From NCBI RefSeq assembly GCF_021648885.1, contig NZ_JAKJHZ010000003.1:1-64000 (forward strand): DNA of 64,000 bases. Direction: 5' to 3'. Below, one piece after another: positions 1 through 8,261 of this stretch. This DNA is from Nocardioides potassii (GTDB lineage: Bacteria; Actinomycetota; Actinomycetes; Propionibacteriales; Nocardioidaceae). Position 1 is the stretch's first letter. The number at the start of each line of letters is the position of its first letter. Position numbers and translations under genes: made by a program. Under the pieces are notes generated by a model. It worked only from the letters and a program-made list of their open reading frames with translations, ran no database searches and was not told the DNA's origin.

Positions 1-20
1 GTGTTGTGTCTGCTCCCGCG

Positions 21-66
21 GGGTGGCGGGGGGGGGGGGGCCGGGCCCCGGGGGGGGGGGCCCCCC
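21..66. other. G/C homopolymer stretch at the window edge
   Basis: The first bases contain runs of 13 G (28-40), 11 G (50-60) and 6 C (61-66). They code for nothing recognisable and precede the end of the first real gene at 128. Such runs at an edge usually mark a contig end or poor base calling, so bases 1-127 should be treated with caution. Confidence 0.6.
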
Positions 67-127
67 GCCACCCCCGCCAGGTCGCTCACCGGGACCACCC
101 AGAGGGCGGTCGGCAACCCGGATGGCG

Positions 128-2401
128 TCAGAACCATTGCTCCAACCGCTCGAGCGCGATCCAGAAGCCCTCGCCGTCGTTGACGTGGCCCTGCCAGATC
201 TCGGGGATGAAGCTGACGCCCGGCGCCATCGCGTCGAGCTGCTGGGCCAGGACGGCCCAGTCGATCTCACCGTCGCCGACCTGGACGCCCTCGCCGTCGA
301 CGCCGGTCGCGTCGACGAGGTGGAGGTGCTCGGTGTGCGGCGCGAGCAGGTCGGTCGCCTCGGCGAAGGACATGCCGAGGTAGTTGGCCGAGAGCTTGGA
401 GTGCGAGACGTCGAAGCAGAGCCGCCGGCCGTGCTTCTCGGCGAAGGCCGCGGTGTCGCGCGGGTCGACGAAGAGGTTGCAGTAGAGCTGTCCGCCCATG
501 TACCAGGGGTAGGGCGGCAGCGTCTGCGCGCACAGGCGTACGCCGGAGTCGTCGACGCGGGCGAGACCGGCGGCGACCCGTTCGTACATGGCCTCGCGCT
601 CCGCCGGCGAGACGAACGCGTCGGTGGTGAAGCCGCCGAGGCTGGCCACGATCACCGGCCCCTCGGTCTCACCCCGGGCGTCGGCGCTCCGGGTGAAGTG
701 CTGCTGCATCTCCCGCGTCGTGTCGACCACCCGCTGGAGCTCCCGGATCGAGCGCTCCCAGTGGTCGTCGTCGGTCGAGGCGAGGTTGAGCAGGAAGTCG
801 CCGGCGAACAGGTCGGGGGAGTGGGTGGTGAAGCCCATCGGCAGGCCGTCGGCGTACTTGGCGAAGACCTCCTCGACCGGCAGGTCGAGGTCCTTGTAGG
901 AGAAGTGGAACTCCAGGAAGTCCGGGGTGGTGTCCTTCGTCATCGCGTCGATGTCGTGGTAGCGGACGGCGAGGCCCCACGGACGCCGGAAGTTGTAGGC
1001 CCGACCGCGGGGCGCGGCGTCGCCGAGGTCGGTGGCGTAGAAGAAGTCGCCGGCCTCGAGGGCACGAGTCGTGGTGCGTCCGACGAGCTTGTCGTACGCG
1101 TTGGGCTGGAGGCCCCGGCCCGGGCTCTTGATGTCGATGTCGGCGTCGGTGAGCGTCTCGCCGACCTCGATGCGACGGGCGGCGACGAGCGACTTGGCGA
1201 GGTTGACGCGGTTCATCATCTCGCCGGTGGAGACCGCACGCGGCGCGGCGGTCCCGAGCGCCTCCTCGACCTCGCGGACGCGCTGCACCATCTCCTTGAA
1301 CTCGCCGGGCAGCAGGCTGACCTTGTGGTCGTTGCCCTCGAGGCCGCGGTCGACGGTGAAGTGCTTCTCGATGATGCGGGCGCCGAGGGCGACGGCGGCG
1401 ACCGGGACGTGGAAGCCGCGCTCGTGTCCCGAGTAGCCGACCGGCGCCTGGGTCAGCTCGGCGAGCCGGGTGAGGTAGGCGAGGTTGATGTCCTTGAAGG
1501 GCGCCGGATAGGTCGACTGGCAGTGCAGGAAGGCGTGCGCCACACCGGTGCTGCGCACGACCTCGACCGTCTCGCGGATCTCTCCCTCGGTCGACATGCC
1601 CGTCGAGATCACCATGGGCGTCCCGGTGGCGGCCATGTGACGCAGCAGCGCGTGGTTGGTCATGTCCGCCGAGGCCACCTTCAGCGACGGGACGCCGTAG
1701 TCGACGAGGCGGTCGACGCTGACCGGGTCCCACGCGGTGCACATGACCTCGATGCCGACGTCGCGGCAGTGGTCGAAGACCTCGAACAGCTCGTCCGCCT
1801 CGAGGTTGTACTTGGCGAGCAGGTCCAGGGTGTACTGCGGGCCGAGGTCCTCGCCCCCGGAGCCCGACGACCCCTGGCGGTAGACCGACTCCATGTCGCG
1901 CAGCTGGAACTTCACGATGTCGGCGCCGGCCTCGACCGACAGGTCGACGAGCTGCTTGGCCAGCGAGACGTCGCCCTGGTGGTTGATGCCGATCTCGGAG
2001 ATCAGCAGAGAAGGTGCGTCGGCCGCGACCCGGTGGCGGCCGATGCGGAGCTCGTCGGCCCGGTTGATCGCGATGGCCACGAGATGCCCGCGCTCGTCGA
2101 CGAGCGCGACGTGGTCGATCCCGGAACCGAAGGCATGCGAGATCTCCGCGGGGCTGCTGCCGACGGGCAGGCTCCGGGGTGAGGTGTTGGCAGCCTCGAT
2201 CGCAGGTACGTCGACCGTGAGGCTCGCCGCAGCACTCACCCAGCGGCGGAAGTCGCCGTCCGACAGCACGCCGTCGAGGTGGCCGTGGGAGTCGACGAGG
2301 AAGATCACCCGCGCCTGGTTGGCGGTGATCTTCTCCAGGGCGCGCAGCACGGGGTCGCCGGAGTAGACGACGTAGGGCGTGAGGTCACGCTCGATGATCA
2401 A
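128..2401 (-). CDS. neuB: NeuB-type nonulosonate synthase with CBS, SAF and sugar-isomerase-like domains
   Basis: This 757-residue fusion would condense phosphoenolpyruvate with an N-acyl hexosamine to form a sialic-like nonulosonic acid in the cytoplasm. Residues 1-125 look like a CBS pair, with two halves around LVDSHGHLDG and LVDERGHLVA. The NeuB barrel follows, with EIGINHQGD at 136-144 and later YSGHERG and IEKHFT. A SAF (antifreeze-like) domain comes next. From about 475 to the end there is an AP-endonuclease-2/xylose-isomerase-like TIM barrel with conserved His, Asp and Glu residues. Single-domain NeuB is about 350 residues, so this is a long multidomain form. The start is TTG with GGAAGG eight bases upstream. 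It is the last gene of a minus-strand run after neuA. The exact sugar (sialic, legionaminic or pseudaminic) cannot be read from sequence alone. Confidence 0.85.
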   Translation of the reverse strand: MIIERDLTPYVVYSGDPVLRALEKITANQARVIFLVDSHGHLDGVLSDGDFRRWVSAAASLTVDVPAIEAANTSPRSLPVGSSPAEISHAFGSGIDHVALVDERGHLVAIAINRADELRIGRHRVAADAPSLLISEIGINHQGDVSLAKQLVDLSVEAGADIVKFQLRDMESVYRQGSSGSGGEDLGPQYTLDLLAKYNLEADELFEVFDHCRDVGIEVMCTAWDPVSVDRLVDYGVPSLKVASADMTNHALLRHMAATGTPMVISTGMSTEGEIRETVEVVRSTGVAHAFLHCQSTYPAPFKDINLAYLTRLAELTQAPVGYSGHERGFHVPVAAVALGARIIEKHFTVDRGLEGNDHKVSLLPGEFKEMVQRVREVEEALGTAAPRAVSTGEMMNRVNLAKSLVAARRIEVGETLTDADIDIKSPGRGLQPNAYDKLVGRTTTRALEAGDFFYATDLGDAAPRGRAYNFRRPWGLAVRYHDIDAMTKDTTPDFLEFHFSYKDLDLPVEEVFAKYADGLPMGFTTHSPDLFAGDFLLNLASTDDDHWERSIRELQRVVDTTREMQQHFTRSADARGETEGPVIVASLGGFTTDAFVSPAEREAMYERVAAGLARVDDSGVRLCAQTLPPYPWYMGGQLYCNLFVDPRDTAAFAEKHGRRLCFDVSHSKLSANYLGMSFAEATDLLAPHTEHLHLVDATGVDGEGVQVGDGEIDWAVLAQQLDAMAPGVSFIPEIWQGHVNDGEGFWIALERLEQWF

Positions 2402-2463
2402 CGCAGGGCCTTCCGTGGATGTCGGTGCGCCTCAACCGTACTTAGGAGACAGCCATGGCGTGG

Positions 2464-3144
2464 TCACCTTGAGGTACGTGCCGTCAACAGACGCGCGGCC
2501 AGGGCGACGTCCAGCTCGGTGTCGATGTCGATCCCCTCGTCCTCCGCCATGACGAACAGGCCGATGCGACCACCGAGCCGGTTGTCGTGCTGCTCGTAGA
2601 TCCCGGTGCGGGTCACGTAGAGCGACCCGGTCTCGCGGTAGCGCCGCGTCCGGTCCGTCAGGTCCTGCCGGCGGGGACGGGCGGCGACGTCGTACGCCGC
2701 TGTCGGCGGGTCGCCCGCCTGCCAGATGAACGGCGGCTGCTCGACGACGCCGACCATCGAGTCGACCCCGGTCTCGGTGAACTCGGCCAGCGCCCGCGGC
2801 AGGGTGTCGTCGTGCCGGACCGGCGAGGTCGCCTGGAGCAGCATCACCACGTCCGGGCGACCGCGCTCGGCGCTCACCTGCTCGATCGCGTGCCGCACGA
2901 CGGGCTCTGTCGGAGTGGTGTCCTGCGCGAGGTCGGCGGGTCGGAGCCATGGCACCCGTGCGCCGGAGGCGCGCGCGACCTCTGCGATCTCCTCGTCGTC
3001 CGTGGACACGAGGACATCAAGGCCCGGCACTGCGAGCGCCTGCTCGATGGTCCAGACGATGAGCGGCTTCCCGGCCACGTCGAGGAGGTTCTTGCGCGGC
3101 ACCCCCTTCGATCCGCCGCGAGCCGGGATCACGCAGAGGGTCAT
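2464..3144 (-). CDS. neuA: Acylneuraminate (nonulosonate) cytidylyltransferase
   Basis: This protein activates the nonulosonic acid as its CMP-sugar for the transferases nearby. It has 226 residues, the normal length for single-domain NeuA. The N-terminal nucleotide-binding loop IPARGGSKGVPRKNL is at residues 6-20, LQATSPVR lies mid-protein and a D-x-D-T-E-like end (IDIDTELD) is present. A longer reading frame runs upstream to 3297, but the motif begins right after the ATG at 3144. That ATG overlaps the stop of the preceding transferase gene (ATGA), so translational coupling is likely. Its product feeds on that of the NeuB-type gene just downstream. Confidence 0.92.
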   Translation of the reverse strand: MTLCVIPARGGSKGVPRKNLLDVAGKPLIVWTIEQALAVPGLDVLVSTDDEEIAEVARASGARVPWLRPADLAQDTTPTEPVVRHAIEQVSAERGRPDVVMLLQATSPVRHDDTLPRALAEFTETGVDSMVGVVEQPPFIWQAGDPPTAAYDVAARPRRQDLTDRTRRYRETGSLYVTRTGIYEQHDNRLGGRIGLFVMAEDEGIDIDTELDVALAARLLTARTSR

Positions 3145-4232
3145 CGCGCCGCCTCGGTGACGAGCTCGGCGACCCGACGTGCGGGCTCGACGGCTGGGCG
3201 ATCCGGCGCGGCGGTGGGGACGTCCCCGAGGCGATGCATGCCGTAACGCTCCCAGAACTCGCCCAGCCATGCAGGAGGGCGGGGGAAGTCGACCCACGCT
3301 TCTCGGCCACGCGCGGCGGCCTCCAGCAAGCCCGTGGAGAAGACGCTGACGATCGGCGCGTCGAGGTCCACGAGAGGCTGACCGCTCGTGTCGATGCGGA
3401 TGCCGGCACGTGCGTACGACGCCAGCACGGCCCGCGACACCACGTCCCGCTCGGAGGGGTGCGGGCGGTAGACGGCCCCGCGCTCGCGGCAGGTCGTCAG
3501 GGCCGCGTGGGCCAGCCGGGCGCGGGAGATCTCCGCCGCGTGGCCCTGTCCGAGGTAGACGAGCGGAGCGCTGGGGCTCCCACCGCTGGTCGAGGGGTGC
3601 TCGCTCGCCCCACCGCTGGTCGAGGAGGGCGCGCTAGCGCCCGTCACGAGACCCGCGTTCCACAGCAGCTGGCTCCCGGTGACCGACACCTCGACGTCCT
3701 GACGCCCCGCGGTCCAGAACGCCGCGTCCTCCCCGGTCCACGCAAGCAGGCGCGCAGCGCGAGGAAGGGGCGGGGCGAACGGGGTGAGGGCGCCGTGCTG
3801 CGAGACGAAGAAGGTCGCGCCACACTGCTCGGCGAGGTCGAAGGCGGCGGAACCTATCGGCGTGTAGTGGCCCGCTGCGAGGACCGCCCGGGGAGCCGAC
3901 GGCATGGCCAGATGGGTAAGGACTGCCGTACGCCTGCGATGGCCTGTGTAGGCGTCCGGCGGCTGCCAACCCACGGGTACGACGACGACGGTGCGGCCGG
4001 GATCGAGGTGCTCGAGCGGCGACGCGACGGCCTCCCGGACGCTGGCGTGGGTCGCCTCGACCGCGACCAGGATGTCCGGCTCGCCAGGGGGCTCGAGGAC
4101 GTCGACCACGGCTGGGGCGGGCGTGCGGACACGTGACCGTAGTGTGCGGACGGCGTGGCGGACGGGGTGGCGCCACTCGTGCCAGCGGCGCCACGCAACG
4201 AGGTCACCGGGATGCCTCAGGCCGTGTCCCAT
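3141..4232 (-). CDS. Putative nonulosonate/polymer-type glycosyltransferase carrying an inserted repeat
   Basis: This 363-residue protein sits between a CgeB-like transferase and neuA. Its C-terminal half has GQGHAAEIS, YRPHPSE and FSTGLLEAA. The HP-containing motif and the late Ser/Thr-rich loop resemble CMP-sialic-acid-dependent polysialyl and CDP-glycerol-type transferases, and with neuA/neuB alongside a sialyl-type transferase is the best guess. That is inference. The ATG at 4232 overlaps the upstream stop at 4217 by 16 bases. Residues about 194-217 are a Ser/Gly/Pro-rich stretch encoded by a copy of the genome's dispersed palindromic repeat (3583-3653), so this segment is an insertion and not part of the original fold. 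Confidence 0.6.
   Translation of the reverse strand: MGHGLRHPGDLVAWRRWHEWRHPVRHAVRTLRSRVRTPAPAVVDVLEPPGEPDILVAVEATHASVREAVASPLEHLDPGRTVVVVPVGWQPPDAYTGHRRRTAVLTHLAMPSAPRAVLAAGHYTPIGSAAFDLAEQCGATFFVSQHGALTPFAPPLPRAARLLAWTGEDAAFWTAGRQDVEVSVTGSQLLWNAGLVTGASAPSSTSGGASEHPSTSGGSPSAPLVYLGQGHAAEISRARLAHAALTTCRERGAVYRPHPSERDVVSRAVLASYARAGIRIDTSGQPLVDLDAPIVSVFSTGLLEAAARGREAWVDFPRPPAWLGEFWERYGMHRLGDVPTAAPDRPAVEPARRVAELVTEAAR
3583..3653. repeat. Dispersed palindromic repeat inside a coding region (one partial and one full copy)
   Basis: CCGCTGGTCGAGG occurs at 3583 and 3613. The second copy continues into CGTCACGAGACC (3642-3653), the same two arms found twice between 54,984 and 55,195. The reading frame of the transferase gene on the minus strand stays open through the element. 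Confidence 0.8.
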
Positions 4233-5221
4233 GCGTCCTCCAGGACCGCGACGCGGTGGTCGAAGGTGTGCTCGGCAAGAGTCCTCGAGCGAGCAGCGGC
4301 GCGGATGGTGTCGGTCCACGCTCGGTCGGCCATGCTGCGTCGGCACAGCTCGACGAGCTCATCAGGCTGGCTCCACGGAAGTACCTCGACGCCGGGTTCG
4401 TAGAGACCCTCGACGTCGGCGCGGTCGATCAGCTCGACGGCACCAGTGCCCGCGGCCTCGAAGGTGCGCATGGTGAAACCGTCCTGGTCGCCGTGCAGGT
4501 TGAGCGTCGCGACCGAGGCGGTCATCAGGTCGTATGCCTCGGCGCGGGACCTGTCCCGTCCTGCCGGGATCGACGGCGCGCCGACCCGCCAGGTGCGGAG
4601 CCGGTCCACGGGGTGCCCCGACCAGTCGCGACCGTAGGCCCTGACGGGCACGCCTTCCGCGACCAGCGCCGCAAGCACGTGCTCGCGTGACGGGTACCGG
4701 GCCCCGACGAAGGTGACCGGCTGGTCGCGGCGTCGTGTGGGGGTCGGCACGAGCCGGTGGTCGAAGGCCAGCGGGACGTGACGCACGTCGAGACCCGCCG
4801 CGTGGAGGTCGGCCGCGTCGAGGGCGGAGTACGTCGCCACGGGACCGAGCGGCTGCAGTCTTTCGGAGGTCCACTGCGTGCGTCGGAGCTCGTCGTAGAG
4901 CCAGGTGATCCGCGGCACCCTCCGGATCGCGGCCCAGAACTGCTCACCCAGGCGGTCGCCCTTCACCACCAGCACGGCTTGGGGGCGGGTCTGGTCGACC
5001 ATGGCCGCAGCTCGTGTCGTCTCCTCCCTGGCCAGCCGGCGCAGCGAACCGGCGCCGACGCGGTGCGGGAGCTGGTGGCGCAGCTGGTGCCACGTTCGAC
5101 CCGCCAAGCCACCGTGGTCGTCGTACACGTGGGTGGTGACGTCGTGACCCCTGGCGACCAGCGCGGCTGAGATGGCCGAGTGGTAGCCGTGGAAGCCGGG
5201 GCTGACCAGAAGCACTCTCAC
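4217..5221 (-). CDS. CgeB-like glycosyltransferase
   Basis: This 334-residue protein begins RVLLVSPGFHGYHSA and has the arrangement of CgeB/GT4-like transferases: an N-terminal Rossmann half with WLYDELRR near residue 110, then VTFVGARYP and a C-terminal nucleotide-sugar domain with TLNLHGDQDGFTMRTFEA and GTGAVELIDR. These match the Glyco_trans_1_2 pattern (N-h-R-fEa-a--g). There is no signal peptide or membrane segment, so it should act at the cytoplasmic membrane face. GTG starts at 5221, and the next gene starts inside its 3' end. It is the promoter-proximal gene of the minus-strand set that ends with neuA and neuB, and is divergent from the GT2 gene at 5304. The sugar donor is unknown. 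Confidence 0.75.
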   Translation of the reverse strand: MRVLLVSPGFHGYHSAISAALVARGHDVTTHVYDDHGGLAGRTWHQLRHQLPHRVGAGSLRRLAREETTRAAAMVDQTRPQAVLVVKGDRLGEQFWAAIRRVPRITWLYDELRRTQWTSERLQPLGPVATYSALDAADLHAAGLDVRHVPLAFDHRLVPTPTRRRDQPVTFVGARYPSREHVLAALVAEGVPVRAYGRDWSGHPVDRLRTWRVGAPSIPAGRDRSRAEAYDLMTASVATLNLHGDQDGFTMRTFEAAGTGAVELIDRADVEGLYEPGVEVLPWSQPDELVELCRRSMADRAWTDTIRAAARSRTLAEHTFDHRVAVLEDAWDTA

Positions 5222-5291
5222 GGCAGCGGCGCATAGCGTGCGTCGCGGGCATTCACCGAGTGCATTGAGGCCTTTCGACGGGGTGCGTCCC

Positions 5292-5297
5292 TAGGAT
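5292..5297 (+). promoter_or_regulatory. -10 box TAGGAT for a leaderless start
   Basis: TAGGAT is followed by exactly six bases and then the GTG at 5304. This places transcription start at the start codon, as in actinobacterial leaderless genes, and leaves no room for a ribosome binding site. Confidence 0.6.
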
Positions 5298-5303
5298 CTG
5301 ACC

Positions 5304-6221
5304 GTGAGCGACGATCTCGACAGCCAGGCCGCCCTCTCGATCGTCATTCCCCATTATGGCGACCCCGCGTTGACGTTGTCGCTCATCGACCTTCTTCGAG
5401 CGCAACGCACTGAGCGACCTATGCAACTCATCGTCGCCGACGACTGCTCACCAATGGCGTTTCCGCAACAACACGGAGTGGACGTTGTTCGGTTGCCGGT
5501 GAACCGGGGATTCGGTACCGCCGTCAACCGTGGCGCGGAACTTGCGACCCACCCGCTGCTGATGATCCTCAACAGCGATGTCGTGCCGGAGCCCAACTTC
5601 ATCGACGACCTCGTGGCCGCTGTCCGACCGCACATGCCGTGCGTGGCTTCACCCAATCTCGTCGAAGGCGAGCGGCGAGGGACGACTGCGTCCGCAGCGT
5701 TCCCATCGGCGATGCCACAGGTGCTGAACGCGATGATGCCCGTCGTGGCGTGGCGGCAGCGGAGACCCGGGCGAACGCGGGTGACCCACGGGGATGAACA
5801 GACGGCATGGGTCGCCGGCGCCTGCATGCTCGTGCGCACTGAGGACTATCGCCGCGTCGGGGGGTTCGATGAGGGCTTCTACATGTACAGCGAGGACATC
5901 GACCTCTGCCGCAGGCTGAAAGACGTCGGCGTGCGGTCTTTTCATGCAGAAACGGTGGAGCTGGTGCACGCACACGGTGGTTCGTCGGATCTCGCCAAGG
6001 TGAGCTTGTGGGCGGCCGCTTCCCGGTTTCGGTACGCCGAGAAGTGGGGGTTTCGAGGTCGCCTGGCAACAGGTCTGGCGGCTGCCTCGCTGGTCAACCT
6101 TCTCTACAACGCAGCTCGTCGCGCCTCCGGTCGAGACGTCCGGCCGATCGAGCGTCTTCATTATGAATGGTCGATGTTGCGATACGGCTGGTCACGGCAG
6201 GATCCCCGGGACGGCCGCTGA
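5304..6221 (+). CDS. GT2 glycosyltransferase, rhamnosyltransferase-like
   Basis: This 305-residue GT-A enzyme has SIVIPHYGDP near the N-terminus, the nucleotide-binding VADDCSP, the metal-binding LNSDV and the acceptor-side segment GACMLVR...GGFDEGFYMYSEDIDL typical of WbbL-like family 2 transferases. The final 55 residues (YAEKWG, then LYNAARRASGRDV) align well by eye with the C-terminus of the double GT2 at 23,893 (YAEKWG, NSARRAAGREV), so the two are paralogues. Its codon use looks less GC-biased than the genes after 20.3 kb. GTG at 5304 is chosen because of the -10 box directly upstream. Confidence 0.88.
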   Translation: MSDDLDSQAALSIVIPHYGDPALTLSLIDLLRAQRTERPMQLIVADDCSPMAFPQQHGVDVVRLPVNRGFGTAVNRGAELATHPLLMILNSDVVPEPNFIDDLVAAVRPHMPCVASPNLVEGERRGTTASAAFPSAMPQVLNAMMPVVAWRQRRPGRTRVTHGDEQTAWVAGACMLVRTEDYRRVGGFDEGFYMYSEDIDLCRRLKDVGVRSFHAETVELVHAHGGSSDLAKVSLWAAASRFRYAEKWGFRGRLATGLAAASLVNLLYNAARRASGRDVRPIERLHYEWSMLRYGWSRQDPRDGR

Positions 6222-6222
6222 G

Positions 6223-6765
6223 TCAGGCCGACAGCGGCCTGGCCGGGATCCCGACGACCGTTTGGCCCGGGGCGACGTCCTTGGTGACCACCGCGTGCGC
6301 GCCGACCGTCGCGCCGTCGCCGATCGTGACCCCGCCGAGCACGACACACCGCTGGCCGAGGAAGACGCGGTCGCCGATCGTGATGCTGCCGGTGCCGTGC
6401 ACGCGGTGCCGGTCGTCGCGATCGTGGTCGGAGGAGCCGACGAAGACGCCGTCGGCGATGACGCATCCGGAGCCAATCGTCACAGGGTCCAGCGCGTGCA
6501 GGTGTACGTCGTGGCCGAGATAGGTGTTGTCTCCTACTCGGAGCTCGCCGCCGGCCTCGGTAGCCAGCCACGCTCCTTCGAAGACCGAGCAGTCTGCTCC
6601 GAGGTGGATCCGCTCGACGCCCTGGAGCTTGTTGGGTCGCACGATGACCGTGCCCTCGCCGAGGGTTCCGAAGGCGCGGCGGTAGACGAGCTTCGTACGT
6701 ACGGCTGCGAGGCGCCATCGGAGACTTGCCGGCGCGGACACCAGGGAGCGAGCGACGTGCCCCAT
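6223..6765 (-). CDS. Left-handed beta-helix acetyltransferase (hexapeptide family)
   Basis: This 180-residue protein contains the repeating hexapeptides of the LbH acyltransferase fold (IHLGADCSVFEGAWL, ITIGDRVFLGQRCVV, VTIGDGATVGAHAVV) and ends in GIPARPL, the closing motif of WcaF/sugar O-acetyltransferases. It probably O- or N-acetylates a sugar of the glycan. A longer reading frame begins with GTG at 6798, but ATG at 6765 has GGAGG six bases upstream and is preferred. It converges on the GT2 gene that ends at 6221. Confidence 0.82.
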   Translation of the reverse strand: MGHVARSLVSAPASLRWRLAAVRTKLVYRRAFGTLGEGTVIVRPNKLQGVERIHLGADCSVFEGAWLATEAGGELRVGDNTYLGHDVHLHALDPVTIGSGCVIADGVFVGSSDHDRDDRHRVHGTGSITIGDRVFLGQRCVVLGGVTIGDGATVGAHAVVTKDVAPGQTVVGIPARPLSA

Positions 6766-6821
6766 CTGCCACCTCCGACCGAACGACGTGTTTGCCACAA
6801 GGCAAGTGGACCGGTGTCCGT

Positions 6822-6833
6822 GAGACTAGTCTC
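6822..6833. promoter_or_regulatory. Perfect 12-bp palindrome between divergent genes
   Basis: GAGACTAGTCTC is a perfect palindrome between the acetyltransferase start (6765) and the methyltransferase remnant (6870). It could be an operator, or chance: no regulator is adjacent. Confidence 0.25.
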
Positions 6834-6869
6834 TGAACTCGTTCCAGTCGGACGCGACAGAGGGTAGCC

Positions 6870-7300
6870 GTGGACGATCTGCCCCGGCAGGGTGCCTACC
6901 TGGACGACCCCCGCGAGGAGTTCGCCGAGTTCATCCCTCCAGCCGCTCGGCGGGCAGTTGATATTGGCTGCGGAAAGGGTGGCTTCGGACGCACCCTCTG
7001 CAAGCGGTTCGGGGTAAGACGGTTCAATCAGCAGCATCGATTCATCTGGACGCAGGCGAAAGTCGTTTCAGCCTGTCACGATTCAACGAGATCGTGGCCG
7101 ACTATCTCTCGGGGGTGATGCCCGCGGACTGCGACAAGCTAGACCTGACTTGCTGCATGGACGTGCTCGAGCACCCGACGGCGGCTCACGCGGTGGAACG
7201 GATGCTGGCGTTCATCGCCCGTAGTCGGAGGTACGACGAGTCGGACTGCCGGCGCCGGGCCTCGGTTGACGCTCGGCGCGTCAGGCATCAGGGAGCGCGG
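6870..7300 (+). pseudogene. Remnant of a SAM-dependent methyltransferase
   Basis: Two frames together give a broken class I methyltransferase. From the GTG at 6870, FIPPAARRAVDIGCGKGGFG contains the SAM-binding GxGxG loop, and the frame ends at 7118. The second half lies in another frame from about 7080: ADYLSGVMPADCDKLDL followed by CCMDVLEHP, the usual motif after strand 4. At least one frameshift lies near 7030-7090. Only about 140 codons remain, and the 3' end runs into the oppositely oriented GT2 gene that ends at 7288. Similar genes in glycan loci encode about 200-300 residues, so the 3' part appears deleted. It is probably not functional. Confidence 0.7.
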
Positions 7301-8160
7301 ATCCCGAGCCGACGCGCCTCGACCAGCTTGCCTGCTTCGAACGCCGTCAACGTGAGCCAGCGCCGTCGGGCGTCGGGACCGCCGCGCAAAGGGAACTGAC
7401 GAAGGAGCATGAGCTCGTGGTGCGTTCGCCGGAGGACAGACTTCGGTACGACGCTCTCCGGCTTGAACCTTGAGTAGAGCGTCGCCGTGCCTCGCCCGGA
7501 GTTGTACTGCTGGCGAAGCACTCCTCGCAGGTCCGTTCGAATGCGGTAATGAACCAAGGCGTCTGGGACGTAGGTGAAGAGGTGACCGCGGTCCGCGGCG
7601 CGCCATGCGAAGTCGATCTCCTCGGCTCCAGCCGGGTAGTCCTCGGCGAATCCGCCCACCTCCGACCACACCGATCGTCGTAGGCCGAGATTGGCGCCGA
7701 TACCGTACGAGTGCCCCCAGACCTCGAAGAGTCCCTCGGTCCGTTCTGCGATCGGCACCCAACCGGCCGAACGCCCAGAGAGCTCGGTCGTCTCGACGGG
7801 TCCGCTGACCAGCGGCGCGCTGTCCAGAGCAGCATGCATGGCCCGAACCCAGCCGCGCGACACACGATCGTCGGCGTCGCAGATGAGTACACGGTCCGAT
7901 GCGGCTGCCTCCACACCTACATTGCGAGCAACGGACACGCCGCGACCACGTGAAGCATCGACTCGGCGCAGACCCGGGAGCACTTCGGAGTAACGCTCGA
8001 CCACCCCAGCTAGGTCGTCCGTCGAGCCGTTGTCAGAGACAAGGACCTCGAACGTCGGAGCGCCCGGTTGATCGGCCAATGCCTCGAGCTGCTCGCCGAT
8101 GAGATCGGCGGCGTTGAGGGTCGGAATCACGATCGAGCACGCGATGTCGTCGGGGCGCAC
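7288..8160 (-). CDS. GT2 glycosyltransferase
   Basis: This 290-residue enzyme has the GT-A pattern SIVIPTLNAAD, VLVSDNGSTDD, VARNVGVEAA and the divalent-metal motif LICDADDRV near residue 95, followed by the acceptor-side AEEIDFAWRA with its ED-type catalytic acids. The C-terminal 60 residues are basic and Arg-rich. It lacks membrane helices. The GTG at 8160 is preceded by TAGGCT and a six-base spacer, so translation is probably leaderless. It is divergent from the GT11 gene. Its 3' end abuts the decayed methyltransferase gene, which suggests a rearrangement junction. Confidence 0.87.
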   Translation of the reverse strand: MRPDDIACSIVIPTLNAADLIGEQLEALADQPGAPTFEVLVSDNGSTDDLAGVVERYSEVLPGLRRVDASRGRGVSVARNVGVEAAASDRVLICDADDRVSRGWVRAMHAALDSAPLVSGPVETTELSGRSAGWVPIAERTEGLFEVWGHSYGIGANLGLRRSVWSEVGGFAEDYPAGAEEIDFAWRAADRGHLFTYVPDALVHYRIRTDLRGVLRQQYNSGRGTATLYSRFKPESVVPKSVLRRTHHELMLLRQFPLRGGPDARRRWLTLTAFEAGKLVEARRLGIRAP

Positions 8161-8166
8161 CCGTGC

Positions 8167-8172
8167 AGCCTA
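8167..8172 (-). promoter_or_regulatory. -10 box TAGGCT for a leaderless start
   Basis: Read on the minus strand, TAGGCT is six bases upstream of the GTG at 8160. Confidence 0.55.
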
Positions 8173-8261
8173 GGGAATGTGGTGTGTCCGCCGTCGTGGA
8201 TCCCAGCCGCTCCTAGGATGCCGACTGTCCTGTCCGTAGCCGGTCGATCAGGAGCGTGCCT

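Noticed and set aside
23..2182. A 719-codon plus-strand frame opposite neuB
   Set aside because: It is the complementary shadow of the NeuB-type gene and starts in the homopolymer region; no domain is recognisable.
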